DNA of 64,000 nucleotides. Origin: Xylogone sp. PMI_703. Its lineage: Eukaryota; Ascomycota; Leotiomycetes. The notes beneath the pieces were generated by a model. That model had not been told where the DNA came from. It was given only the letters and a program-made list of their open reading frames with translations, and made no database searches. Below, piece by piece: positions 34,711 to 45,886 of the stretch; positions within the stretch are counted from its first letter, which is position 1; the number at the start of each line of letters is the position of its first letter. Location: NCBI GenBank assembly GCA_021399445.1, contig JAJTUQ010000013.1:248001-312000 (forward strand). The letters are read 5' to 3'. The translations under genes were made by a program, and so were the position numbers.

Positions 34711-35914
34711 GAAATCTATGGGATACTTGTACTGTAGTTGAATCTTATTACTCGCGGCTGCGCACAGACTATAATGCCAAGAATTGTCGAATAATTTATC
34801 TATTACTGAGTTATTTTAAACTTAGTAGTTTCAGATTGCGAAGATTTTATCACCAAGCTTAATACACCCATTAAGCTGACACCAGGACAAGCGGCGGGAA
34901 CACGCATTACACCCCATATTCGTTTCAACGTTCAGGGCTGATCATGCTCTATCAATCCGGCGAGGCTAGAGAGGCTTTAGCCAAAAAGCTTAGAATATCC
35001 CATATTTTATCTTCGAACGCGTAATTCCGTGATATGATAAGTAGAAACTCGTTGCTGACGCCTCGTATTCTCTCAATCAAAGCTGAGCGCCAAGAAATCT
35101 TTTTTACCTTCCTTATACGGCCATATGGGACCACAGCTTAAGATTAAGCATCCGCTGAACAGGGAACACCGTAGGCGTGTCTGAAACATAAGCGCCAGTA
35201 ATGTTGAACAGGATTAGTATTGAAACTCGCAGGAAGGATGATTTCGAACCTCGGTTTCGAAATCTTGGCGGAATCACTTCATTAAATGGAAACTGTTACC
35301 TTAACCCCGATGGAGTTAGAACCGTCAAGCCAATTAAAATTCACGCCAATAAAGTGTGATTTTTCTACTATAGAAAGGGTAAGTAATGACGATGCGACGT
35401 TATCTTATGGGTAATAGAGGTAGGAATACAGAGCATGTCTAGATTAGAGCATAGAAGCTAGTGTTACAGCTATAAACATAACAAGGGCTTGACTGAGAAA
35501 ACGGGCGCCTGTTCGAGGTTACGTATGGTGGCCTCGTAACTCCGAACTTACTCAGGGTCTCGACGGCTAGAGAATTCTAGGACAGAGTTATAGAATGTAA
35601 AAGTCTCCTTGTACATCCTGCTACTTTATGTTTGGTGTTCAATCTTACTTCGATACTTTGAGGCAGCGGAATTGCGGACTAAGGTCCGATAAATTCCGCT
35701 AGAGTCCGCCTGCAGCGCCGGCCAGTATTAAGCAGTAGCGCGGGCAGATGAAGAGATCTGGAAACCAGATTATCAGATCAACCGGTTTGTTAAACAACAC
35801 GTATATTTCAATTTATATCTCCTAATCAGTGTGATCGGGGCGTTAAAAGATACTCCATACACCAAAAATATGAGGCATTTATAACTCTATTATGCAGTAT
35901 CTCATCATTGACGT
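34711..35914. other. Intergenic, no gene recognised; one hairpin
   Basis: No supported frame. A hairpin at about 35667-35700 has arms GCGGAATT-GCGGAC and GTCCGATAAATTCCGC around TAAG. Its TTTATCGGAC (complement) is shared with the arm of MITE B, so it could be the scar of a related MITE. Confidence 0.4.
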
Positions 35915-37149
35915 TCAAGGCCAGAGTTTTCCCATGAACTCGCTGGGATCGTCACCCATAATCTCTGACCACCTATCCCTCCACGCAATGCCATCTCCTG
36001 TATCCATCTGCTTTCCGCAGATTGCCTTTTTACCACCTCTGGCGGCTGCTCTGCCTATTGCCACGTTCCAAGTGAACGAACTCTCTACCAACCCAACAAA
36101 GTAACCCGCACTCTCTAATATCACATAGTCAATCAACGCGGCTTGATCCCATGTCAATTCCGTAATTCCCCTAGTTCGGTGGCTGTCATGAGGTCTTCTT
36201 TAGTTACAATCGTCGGTGGTGGAGTCAAAGTCTCTGCATCCATTATAAGCTGGGACACGGACGCGATGTTCCCAGAGGCGACGTAGGCAACGGAGAAGGA
36301 TAGTGTTGCTGCAAGAGAGAGATAGTACCTGCTCTGTACCTCGTAAGATGACCACCCTGCTTTGACGGCGTCTTCTGAAGTGCGAAGGTGGATGCCGAGA
36401 AAATCGGCATGGGGAAATGGTAAAGACAGGGAGATGGATACTTAATATCGTGTGTTCAGTTTCTCGAGCGCAGAGAAAGCAAGGCGGTAGACGATGTTAG
36501 AAAAGTCAGAAGGGATCCAAAATTTGTAGCAAACCCGGCCGGGTCGTCACAGATGATCCTGTTTTGAGTTAACCGGGAGTTGTTTTGAGGCCGTGCCCAC
36601 TAACATTTGTCCAATCTTTGTTGGGTAATGGAAGATTTCAAGTCCTACCTTCGTTGCATCCTCTATGCTATCATATATGGTCATTTGGGGGCATACAACG
36701 CTGAGTCTTGACACGAAGAGGCTCTGATTGAATATGTATCCTAGGTCGGTATCGCCGCTGGACTCAAGTAAACTTAGATCATCGTTAGAGCGCAGAGAGA
36801 TTCTTGGGATGATAAAGTCCCATCCTTCATGCATAGCATGCCACAGACACATGAAAATCCTTTGCCTAACATTGCCTAGGAATATCAGCGGAGGGGATGA
36901 TGTTCCAATGAATAGGGGCATACCTATACCACCAAAGATCCGGTCGCAAGTTACTACCATGCTGTTATTCCAAGACTTGTGGGCACAATATTCTTGAATT
37001 GGATCTCCATTATATGAATCGATCGTATTCTGTATTGCTTTCGAGACGAAATCTTCAACGGGAAGATTGTATTGATGTTTGTTGTAGCTGATTTGCGTAA
37101 AAGAGTGATTTCGGATTGATGGAAAGGTGAAGTATGCAGTCCGTATCAT
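35915..37149 (-). pseudogene. Decayed fungal glycosyltransferase-like gene (O-fucosyltransferase-type fold)
   Basis: Pieces in order on the minus strand follow a conserved fungal protein family that I associate with the GDP-fucose O-fucosyltransferase fold. The N-terminal part (37149-36547) has DRIFGGIG, an in-frame 48-bp GT-AG intron (about 36923-36876), then GNVRQRIFMCLWHAMHEGW and FIIPRISLRSNDDLSLL. After stops at about 36552 and 36443 comes HADFLGIHLRTSEDAVKAGW, then SVAYVASGNIASVSQLI. After a frameshift at about 36165 come LTWDQAALIDYVIL and FVGLVESSFTWNVAIGRA, ending at 35915. The HLRT segment is the nucleotide-sugar-binding loop expected for such enzymes, which act in the secretory pathway. 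Two stops and one shift make it a pseudogene. The family name is from memory and moderately certain. Confidence 0.55.
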
Positions 37150-37799
37150 AGATAGGATGAAAAAAAGAAGAAAACTTGTGTGGCAGAGGAACCGCTGTAG
37201 TTTGCCAGATATGTCGTATGTTAAAAGGAAATCTGCCGCAGGTAAAAGACGAAATCTCGGCCTTCAACTTTTGGAATAGCTGTATCTGGTAGAAGTATGA
37301 TATCCAGCCGCACCACCATGCCAATTTCCGAGACAGTGGCATTTAGGCACCCTTCTTAAGGGGCTACTCCCCAACAAGCTGTTCCATAAATCGCAGAACT
37401 CTAGAGGAGTTTCGTGATTAACGCGTCATATGTTCCTGCAAGACACAAAGGATTGCCTTCCATCTCGTATTCTGGTCGGATAATTGCCCTGTCTCTTACC
37501 AACATCATCGCTATTACTCAGGAATAGTGGATCTTCCAATGTGTTGAACCTCACGTTATACTATCTTTATCCCAGACCATGATTTGATTTGACTTTTATC
37601 CGATCTTGGTCTTTAGGTTCCTGTTTCTACTTCCCACGGAATAATATCGAGTTTATTCAGATTTACTATAGAAACTTAAATGGGAAGGTATAGTTAGGCT
37701 TAGATGAGGCTTTTGTTTCAGCCCAGGGTTAGGGAGCACACCAAAATAAACTGGCCATCTCCTCAACGGGTATCAGCCGGCAACAGGCCCCTACTTGAA

Positions 37800-38069
37800 T
37801 TACATCTCACCATTACGAATTATTGGCCATGGCTTGCCAGGCGAAGGGATAACCCTCTTGATTAACAAAATCCAATTTTTGGGAACGCTAGGCAAGTGGA
37901 ACCCGGCGAAAATTCTGTCGTCTTGAGTTGGATGGTCTCGTATCCTCGAGACTCTGTATTGGAATTTCACAAATGCGGTAAGGAGATAAGCCAACATTAT
38001 CTTGCTGCCTGAACTACTACCTATTGTGTATTCGAACATTGTAAACCGACTGTAAGTTAGAGGATTCAT
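37800..38069 (-). pseudogene. Possible cytochrome P450 C-terminal remnant
   Basis: The 89-aa frame contains SGSKIMLAYLLTAFVKFQYR and later RIFAGFHLPSVPKNWILLIKRV. Fungal P450s end with a helix of the form FFAxxEIKxMLAxLLxxF, followed by a short loop and a strand with PxxxxxILLxRR. The spacing fits. The heme-binding cysteine motif just before the helix is not visible, so this is at most a tail. It could be chance. Confidence 0.3.
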
Positions 38070-39158
38070 TCTCGGGGGCTGACGTATACAGAGCGCCTCA
38101 AGATTATCCGAAAGAACCCTATCCCATATTTAGTTTAGTTATATAATAGTATCATACGGCATGAAAAATGTAATACCGTAAAATCCTCTCATATTAAGAG
38201 CGAAATCACAAGCTAAGAGCTGAATACCAACCACATTAGCAATGAGCCTTCCATATTCATTGATTAGTTCGCTATTAGGTCCCCAATTTAGAAACGGAGG
38301 AATCCCGGATTTCGTTCAGTTAAACTGTTCTAAGGACGGAGGGATGCCGGGTCTTCGTTCAGCTAAATGCCCCAAGAATTTGATCACGATAAGTGTACCC
38401 GTGCGTGTACCGTACAGCACAATAATGATGGACTGGGTTGGTACGCTTCCCCTTAATTATGGGATTTCGCGGTATCGACTCACAACCACGGTTTCAAGTC
38501 GTAAAGATTTTTTCCAGCAATTCAACAGATGTATTCTATCGTAATCACTCTACCAGTTTTGCGATTGATGAAGGGTCGTTGATATGACTCTTCATTATGT
38601 TGGGGGTACAAAGTGAGTATTTAGGGAGGTCTTATTACTTACTATTCTACTCGTTGTACCTACCATTCAGCAATCGTACATACTGCAATACAATTAGATC
38701 AAATTTACCGGATATAGGCCATATGGATTTAGGCATACCTCAGGTATGGTTCCAGTGGGACTAGGATATAGAGCACTTTGTGCTGTGAGCGGCTTATTGA
38801 TCGGAAAGGGTAAATAAGCGCGGTAAAAACAAACCGAGTAAACTGTAGCTGACGCGAATGATTGGAAGTTATATCGTATGGGTCAAGTTGTACTCCAGCT
38901 ACCCTATTTCCGGTAAAATGTGGTAGGAAGAAGCCCGGGTGTTGTGCATCACATTACCAGTTTGTCTGAGCAATAATTACTGTAATTCTTGGGCAAGACT
39001 GTTTTCGGAATAGGAATTAAGAGTGGTTATAGGGGTTAGTCAGACATTGGGTTGTGAACAATATTTACTTTCTACATACCAATAATCCTTACTGGGCATA
39101 TTCTCCCTCACGGTAGTGTCTTTTCAAGAATCAAGATCTCTTACGGCAGATCAATGAC
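38070..39158. other. Intergenic, no gene recognised
   Basis: The frame at 38242-38544 (+) contains a short internal duplication (GGACGGAGG-AT-CC-G-TTTCGTTCAG type, at about 38292-38365) but no domain. The region should hold the promoter of the oxidase gene at 39159. Confidence 0.4.
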
Positions 39159-41096
39159 ATGTTACGGTTGCGGCAAATCTCGATCTCACTCCTTATATCC
39201 CCTTACTAGCGACCGTCTATGCACATGTAGGCCCAAATCCGCAACTACCTCTTCAGCAGCACACGACGACGAATGGAGTGAATTCTATCAACTGTCACCG
39301 GGCCGTAAGTGTGCAGTAGAAATACCAGCCGTACCTCCAACCAGCTGACTAAGTATTTGTGTTAGTGTCTGTTGATGCAGGAGGCGTTGGGCCAGAATGC
39401 GTATTACTCGACCTTACTCGATAACTTTGCGGTGCAATACTTCTCTGCTCAGCAACGGGAGCTTTCACCACTATGCGTAATTCAACCTGAGTCTACAAAG
39501 CAAGTGTCTCAAGCTATTACTATTATAAGAGAGCAAGAGTGCATATTTACAGTCAGGAGCGGAGGACACGGCAGTTTTGCTGGCTCGTCTAGTGTTCATG
39601 GCGGGATCGTCATAGATTTAAGCCGACTGAATGATATTAAGTTGTCTAAAGATGAATCCACAGCGTTAATTGGAACTGGAAGTAGGTGGCAAGATATCTA
39701 TCGCTGTTTAGAGGAGCGAGGGCTTGCTGTGACTGGCGCTCGAGGGGGTTCTGTCGGCGTGGGAGGCTTCACTTTAGGTGGTAAGCCGACCCTAACGTGC
39801 TACGGAAATATCTAACGACTTGGCAGGCGGAATATCTTTCATCTCCTGTCAATATGGCTGGGCGCTTGATAATGTGAGGAACTTTGAGGTCAGTTGTCAA
39901 GGAAATTACTGAATGATTCGCGTCATACTGATTGAAACCCCGTCAGGTAGTACTTGCTAATGGGAGTATTGTCGATGCGAACTATAAGACATATCCTGAC
40001 TTGTATTTTGCCTTACGTTGGGGGGGGGGGGGGGTAATGATTTTGGCATTGTTACACGATTTGACTTTGAGACACACCAGCAAGGACAACTGTGGGGAGG
40101 GACCAGTTTATTTCACCTTCACCACTTACATGAGAGAAGGACAACATTAGGACTCCTTGAAGATAGCGAGGGGAGTTTGCAATTTTTTGCAACGAAGATT
40201 GTGAAATGGATCCATCGAGCTATATGCTTATGTGGATTCTGCGTTCATTCGACAGACATCATAGATTTCTTCGTGCAACTAGCTGGTGAGGAACAAAAGG
40301 ATCGGTCTGCCGACGCTTTCATTTTCCTGTCGTGGTCCTCCCTGCAGAAGTCATATTTAGCAGGAGCAACTATTTTATATAGCGAACCTACGCCCAATCC
40401 TCCAGTTTTCCGGCCCGTGACCTCTCTCAGAAGAATATACACGTCGAATCGGCTCGCAAACATGTCTAATTTTGCTCTGGAGATGGAGAATCCGGATGCT
40501 GTAGGAGATCGGTCAGTATCTGGGGAAATAAGTTGGCGAAATCTAGCTTACCGGTACAAGACAGGTTCGGGATACAGCGACATTCAAAGTCAACTCGACC
40601 TTAATCTCTGGACTCTGGGATATTTTTCTTTTTGAACTGGACTCCATCACAAAAATTCCAGGCACGTCAGCAAGCTGCGACATACAACTGTTAACAAAAG
40701 ATGAGATATTACTTTTTTCAAGAAATGGAGGCAACTCCCTTGGAATCAACGTGAAAGATGGTCCCCTTATGTGTAGGTCGTTTTGTGCTTTCCTGAGTTC
40801 TTGTCGCTAACCTCTATTCTCCAAACGTAGTGTTCAGCGTCACGATCTCATACAAAGAAGCCAAGGATGATAAGTTGATGAACCTTACCACTCAAAATAT
40901 AATCTCGAAGGCTGAAGCGCTGGGAAAACGAATGCAGTTGTATCATCAATTCATATATCAAAATTACGCGGGACATGTTCGAGACGTCTTTGGTGGATAT
41001 GGAGCTGGGAATCGAGAGCGGTTGCTGCATATCCAGCGAAAGTATGATCCTGATAACATCTTTCAACGACTGCAGCCCGGATACTTTAAATTGTAG
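39159..41096 (+). pseudogene. Secreted FAD-linked (berberine-bridge-type) oxidase gene with three homopolymer frameshifts
   Basis: This is a flavin-dependent oxidase of the fungal secreted/secondary-metabolism type. The ATG at 39159 opens a signal-peptide-like segment, MLRLRQISISLLI. The frame slips by one base at CCCC (about 39200), after which PLLATVYA completes it. Exon 2 starts at 39381 after GATGCAG. The FAD_binding_4 domain follows: VRSGGHGSFAGSS with the covalent-FAD histidine, then GTGSRWQDIYRCLEERG and GVGGFTLGG. Introns lie at about 39780-39827 and about 39891-39945. In YFALRWGGGG a run of 15 G (40020-40034) shifts the frame; NDFGIVTRFDF continues beyond it. A third slip is at TTTTT near 40630. 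After an intron (about 40772-40829), the last exon ends NYAGHVRDVFGGYG, IQRKYDPDNIF, the BBE domain. All three lesions are in homopolymers, so sequencing error is a real alternative to decay. Confidence 0.82.
40020..40034. repeat. G15 tract inside the oxidase coding region
   Basis: The run lies exactly where the family has a glycine stretch (RGGGNNFG type). Its length leaves the downstream frame out of register with the upstream one. Confidence 0.9.
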
Positions 41097-41389
41097 CCAT
41101 CCCATCTATTCTACGATCTGGTAGAGGCATTAAGCATAATGATATCCTTTTTTTTACAGTTGCTCCAGTATAGGTTATAAAATATCATAAAATAAAAGTG
41201 CAGTCGTACAATCGGCTTCTCATTGTGCGAATCTTGGGGAGCTCAGTGTCATTATATTTACTACAGCCATACTTCTATTTAACTCAACATCGCACAGCAT
41301 GTTATAACTAGAACGTTAGACAATGAAGAGATTGAGCATAAAGGCAGAAACCCCGCTCTATTCGTACCAGGACCGTTACAGTGAATACT
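41097..41389. other. Short intergenic spacer
   Basis: This is the 3' flank of the oxidase gene. It is AT-rich and no gene is seen. Confidence 0.4.
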
Positions 41390-41905
41390 CACCAGATTTT
41401 CCGAATAGACTCGACTCCTCCTTGTGCTTTAGCATTCTCTTCAATCTCTGAGAGACGGCCATAGGCCCATCTTAGAATATCTACTAAGAATGCGTACCAG
41501 GGAAATAAGTCGTCTAACCCATCAAAATTATTTTTTATTTGCTCAAAATGAGCGTAGCTCCGTTGTATACGTTGGACGACTGTTTTTCCTGAGCATTCCG
41601 CTGTTCTGGAGCAATAAGATCTCCACGTATCTCAGCGATATCTACGAGCTGACCATTCTGGATTATATCCTCAAAATTTGATGATAGCTCATCATGTAGA
41701 TTAAGAGGAGGGAAGAATAAGCTTACTAGGATCTGTTCTGGAGTATATACCGTATTTTCTCGGTATACCATCAACGATAGAATGGCAACTTGAGTCCGAA
41801 TTTGCAAGCCTATCTCGAATGCTTCATTAATCATTGTGCTCCTCCCATAATTTGGATTCGTATCAAATCCTGTTATAAATGCTAGGAAACTAAATGTCGA
41901 TGAAC
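41390..41905 (-). pseudogene. Unassigned protein-coding fragment, frameshifted
   Basis: The reading is coherent on the minus strand. FLAFITGFDTNPNYGR and MINEAFEIGLQIRTQVAIL come first, then YTPEQILVSLFFPP and DIIQNGQLVDIAEI. After a one-base slip near 41550 come HFEQIKNNFDGLDDLFPWYAF, LVDILRWAYGRLSEIEE and AQGGVESIRKI. A GTGAGT donor follows at about 41393. Amino-acid composition and the continuity of the two frames argue for a real (former) gene. I do not recognise the family. The N- and C-terminal limits are unknown. Confidence 0.45.
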
Positions 41906-42704
41906 TGGATTAAAAGAAAAGCCACCGGAGTATTGCTTAGATATAGTGTAAGCGTGGCTGTAGTTAGACCCAGGGACAATGTCTTCTATCCACCTGCGAA
42001 GTAGAAACAATATAGACAATATATGCCCCATATTGCAAAAGCACAACTCGGAGTTATTGTGGGACGGCGACGGGAACTCCAGGTATAATGATTCCGGAGC
42101 CGTTCAAAAACACGTTGCGATGTTACGTAGACTCTATGGAATCCTCGCAGAGCTTTATTGTATCGATATGCGTTAGATAGCTTTCCGAGGAACATGAGAA
42201 TATATATAGAATGAAAAAAAATACAAGGCTTAATTCGTGCAAAACCTTAAGGTGCGGAGAGAAGTGCCATCCTATTGCTAAAGCAACGAGTATAACGCCT
42301 TCCAGGTTGTAGGAAAACGATTTCTAGTATCGTCTTGAGTCGCTGTGATAGCCGTGCCATGCAATGTTGCATCTGCAGCAATAGATTTGTGGAAATAGCA
42401 CGCTATAAAAAGGAGTAATAGAATACTACCAAAGAGAGTGCTATAGAGGAAGGCTTACGGTAACTCGTAAGGTTGCTAAGCCGAAACGCCTCTGGGACGT
42501 GCAAATGGAGCAGTGTATCCAAAAGTATTACGACCGTAGTTACCGCAGTATTTTAGCTCAATAATACCACTAGCGTAATCCTTTATACCGTATAAAATTC
42601 TAGATCCAATACTCTACAATAAACCATAATACAACAGTATTGTATTATAAAGTATACAGTGTATACTTTTTAACCTCTACCCAGTCACCTGATCTAACTT
42701 TAAT
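41906..42704. other. Intergenic, no gene recognised
   Basis: The short frames at 41979-42195 on both strands have no domain. The right half is AT-rich with repeated TATAAA-like words. Confidence 0.4.
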
Positions 42705-43075
42705 CTAACATCCTGACTCTATCTCTTCTGGCCCTATACTTGACTCCAGTCTTACGGTCTTTATTTTCCTCCATGACTTGAGGCATTCAATTGCTTCCGT
42801 AGTATCGCTATGCATGCGGTTGCGGCGATCTGAAATAGTGATATTTACCGAGGAAAATAGGCGCTCAGGTGCAGCTGACATAGCGGGAATTGTAAGTATA
42901 TCAAGGACCATTTTGGATAGATTTGGATATAATCGTTGCTGTCGCTCCTCTAGCCGCCAGGAGCACGCACCCCTACCCCCTTTTATATGATCATGTGGGA
43001 TTGGAGGCTCTCGGATATCCGGAAATACTTATCAATATGATCCCATTTTCTCTACGTTTGCATTCGGAGGCGTAG
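42705..43075 (-). pseudogene. hAT transposase C-terminal remnant
   Basis: The fragment reads EERQQRLYPNLSKMVLDIL, TIPAMSAAPERLFSSVNITI, SDRRNRM and AIECLKSWRKIKTV, the complete hAT dimerisation motif. Upstream pieces (PPNANVEKMG) are in other frames. It is close to the C-terminus of the intact hAT gene at 48371-50751 (VLDILSIPAMSASIERLFSS), so both come from one family. Confidence 0.8.
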
Positions 43076-43498
43076 TTGTATATTGCCGCTTTCAATGTTA
43101 GAATATTATTGTTTTAGGTTTGGCTCCCGACGGTCTACGAGGCCAATGTATAGACAAATTGACTCTATGCGCCGGGATACCGAGAATAGAGTATCAATCT
43201 AAATACAGTAATATACGGTACATGTAACACTATATATATATGTATATATACACATATACTTAACTATAGCGACTCCGAACAGAATGTTGTAATCATGATA
43301 TTCCCATCCTGGATTACCCTATAGTCATCACAAAGCGTAACCCAGTCATCCGTCCATGACTACGGCTCCTGGCCCTTTCGTTCTAGCCGCTATATAAATC
43401 ACAGATAATTGACAATCAAGGAGAGCATTCGACCACATATAGCAATCCCGCAAGGTTGCGGATAATCCAGGTCGCAAAAGAGGGAGCCAACCCAAGCA
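43076..43498. other. Spacer with a TA-rich microsatellite
   Basis: A (TA)n/(ATGT) stretch lies at about 43230-43260. No gene is supported. The frames at 43346-43647 (-) are featureless. Confidence 0.4.
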
Positions 43499-43975
43499 AT
43501 GTCGGGAACTGCCACAGATACTGGAAAATATACTCTGGCTTGGATCTCTTGTGATGTCCATAGTCGTACGGGTGCTAAAGCCTGCGCCACGTTCCTCGCT
43601 AATCGCCTAAGCGGACTCCAAAGACCCGTCGGCATTTTACGGTGCATTTGGGTCTCTGGAAAATTAAGTCAACAAGGGACATACGCTGTAAAAGTGATAG
43701 TGGAAATGAAGCTTTCTATGCCGGACTTGGAGAGATGGGATGATGATGCAACTAATAAGATTCAAGAGATCTGCAGGAATAATCTCTACGCCATACACGC
43801 CAGCACAATAATACCGGAGACCTTGGAAAGATACGTATCAGCTTTGAAACGCAATATAAAGGATTCTGCACTTGATACTTTTGGGAACAGGGACTCGTGG
43901 CATGAAGATATCTTTAAATCCCTAGAGTTGCCAGGGATTGTAGCGTCGCTAGATGAGAAGAGAACTGTAGTCTGA
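43499..43975 (+). CDS. Hypothetical protein, 158 aa, possibly the 5' part of a decayed gene
   Basis: The frame starts MSGTATDTGKYTLAWIS and includes a helical, lysine/glutamate-containing second half (LERWDDDATNKIQEICRNN, TLERYVSALKRNI). I do not recognise a domain. The following 800 bp contain TPR-like pieces on the same strand, so this frame may be the beginning of the same former gene. The stop at 43973 is followed directly by a hairpin (43994-44022). Confidence 0.35.
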   Translation: MSGTATDTGKYTLAWISCDVHSRTGAKACATFLANRLSGLQRPVGILRCIWVSGKLSQQGTYAVKVIVEMKLSMPDLERWDDDATNKIQEICRNNLYAIHASTIIPETLERYVSALKRNIKDSALDTFGNRDSWHEDIFKSLELPGIVASLDEKRTVV

Positions 43976-43993
43976 CATGAATTTTTTAAAGTG

Positions 43994-44022
43994 TGCTTGA
44001 TATCAACTTTGATATCAAGCAA
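43994..44022. repeat. Perfect hairpin GCTTGATATCAA / TTGATATCAAGC
   Basis: The arms are separated by about 3 bases. TTGATATCA occurs again at about 44042, so the word is locally repeated. It sits just 3' of the stop at 43975. Confidence 0.7.
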
Positions 44023-44079
44023 CATAAGCAATATAGCAATGTTGATATCACGATAGCACAGCAATATGGGCAAGTCTGC

Positions 44080-44640
44080 TTGAATGGTGCATGGAAGATG
44101 ATCTTGTCGACTTGACACGCGCTTCTGATATAGATAAAACAACGAAAATCATTGCCGAATGCTTCAATGCTGAGGTTGGGAGACCGATGGGAGAAATACG
44201 CTTCTTGAGGTCTTCACAGACTATGAAAAGGAAAGGGCAGAGACTCTAAACAGCCAAGGAAACTCATTTATGAAGCGCGAGAACTCGCTTGCCGCAATAC
44301 AATACTATACAGAAGCACTTAAACTCGATCCGGGAAACCCTAGATTTCTTAGCAATCGGTCTTATGGCATATTCTAAAGCCAACGACAATACGAATGTAC
44401 AATTTGATGCTAAAGCTACCGCCCGAGCGAACCAGGTGATGCAAAGGATCACTCGCGGTTAGGATATACTCAATTTTGTCTAGGCAACCCACGAGGAAGT
44501 TGGGAAGCCTACCGGCAAGCGATCGAGCTTTATAAGAACGACAAAGCACCCTTGAAGGCTCACGATGCCTTGGCAAAGGCAGACAAGGGCTTGAAGAAGG
44601 CGAGGGACTGGCTTGTCAAGGTCGAGGGAGCGGGTGCGGG
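44080..44640 (+). pseudogene. TPR-repeat protein remnant
   Basis: The pieces read AETLNSQGNSFMKRENSLAA, IQYYTEALKLDPGNPRFLSNRS, then in another frame LGYTQFCLGNPRGSWEAYRQAIELYKND, and AHDALAKADKGLKKARDWL. GNxxMKxxxxxxAIxYYTEALKLDPGNPxFLSNRS is the canonical tetratricopeptide pattern of SGT/STI1-type co-chaperone domains. Two frameshifts lie near 44370 and 44460. A lead-in piece, DKTTKIIAECFNAEVGRPMGE, belongs to the same reading. The parent gene cannot be named. Confidence 0.6.
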
Positions 44641-45454
44641 TGCACTTCCTGATCAAGGTTTAACGGGGCATTCCAAAGTTCTAGATGATACTTCACTGTC
44701 GTCTCTTAAACACGTAAATAACTCGAAGATACTCAATGTTTATGAAATTGAGATAACTGGCTCTTTGAACTGCGTGGTTGTACCTTGTTCAATCTAAAGC
44801 AAATAGTGCTTGGGTTAATAAGATTTAGACAAGGACTCAAGAGTTCGTGACCTGCCCAACGAATATGCCATTCCAATCTACGGAAATAACTGCACTCTGT
44901 GCCATTCGAAGACAAGAATGAAAAACGATATAGGTTTATATTGTGTAATATAGACAACTTGATTGAACAGCTTAGAAATCCTTCCAGCGGGCCTGTTTTA
45001 TGCTCGTTCTCGAATTAGTCTTCTTTTTCCAATATACTTTTCATCCTCCTTTTGCCCCTAGCAGTGAAGGACAAAGGCTCCACTACTATATGGCAAATTG
45101 GATGTCCCCTATTATACCTAGATTCCAAAGGCTTGGGATTCGTGTAATTTGCCCATTTCAATTTCGTGTCATCAAGCTAACCTCATCGAATATCGAAATG
45201 TGGAGTTTTTTGATAGTGGTATTGTTGGAAGATGATGACACCTTCGGACCGGGTTCACGTGGGCACGACCGTACTCGGGGGCCTTCGGATGGATCGATGG
45301 TCTCTATGTTCAAGTGGCCATCCTACGAAGAGTGATACTCCTACGATTGCCATGGCCGTAGCACCATGTCGACCCACACAGGCCATAACTTCTGGAACCT
45401 CGTGTATAAACACACTCGACTCAAATAATCTGTCCGCATTCCCCGACTGTCGTA
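44641..45454. other. Intergenic, no gene recognised
   Basis: Frames at 45000-45335 (+) and 44733-44957 (-) show no domain. Nothing else is seen. Confidence 0.4.
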
Positions 45455-45502
45455 TTGAGCCTTCCTGACCAGAAGACCGGTGCCACGGGAGGTATAAGTA
45501 TC

Positions 45503-45886
45503 ATGGACAAGATACATAGTATCAATAAAGAGGCACTGTCAGCACAATGGATGATGGACGACCTTTGGGTAACCAAATCACAAGTCAAAGAGATGGAAAA
45601 AGAGTTGGAGGCTCTTAGTACGGAGCTGGCCGCTTCCACAGTGCGCGAGTTAGCCCTGGGGGATCTAGTCGATCGGATACAGGAGGTTGATGCGCCCACG
45701 CCTTTAAGCACATCCGCCAAACACACGAATCTACGGCAGGACGAGATAGATCGCCTTCAACGTCGATTAAACGAAGAAAGAAGAGCCAAGGAGAACCTTG
45801 AAGAGCTTCTAGTAGCGGTCAAAATGGAACATGAGGCTCATGTTGAGGGCATCGAAGCTAAGCGTGATGCGTGCGCTGTGCTCTGA
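45503..45886 (+). CDS. Hypothetical coiled-coil protein, about 127 aa
   Basis: The first internal ATG at 45503 (MDKIHSINKEALSAQ) is a more natural start than the upstream one at 45455. Two heptad-rich stretches are visible, SQVKEMEKELEALSTELAAS and RLQRRLNEERRAKENLEELL, linked by a proline-containing hinge (VDAPTPLSTS). A coiled coil is likely. No family is recognised. It may be a fragment of a longer protein, because no promoter or splice partner is evident. Confidence 0.35.
   Translation: MDKIHSINKEALSAQWMMDDLWVTKSQVKEMEKELEALSTELAASTVRELALGDLVDRIQEVDAPTPLSTSAKHTNLRQDEIDRLQRRLNEERRAKENLEELLVAVKMEHEAHVEGIEAKRDACAVL

Noticed and set aside
43230..43260. TA/TATG repeat considered as a CRISPR-like or centromeric array
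   Set aside because: It is a simple microsatellite of about 30 bp with no unique spacers or longer periodic unit.
43499..43975. Nucleoside-phosphorylase-like start (KYTLAWIS resembles YTVGWI of NACHT-type proteins)
   Set aside because: Only five or six residues fit, and the following sequence does not continue the domain.
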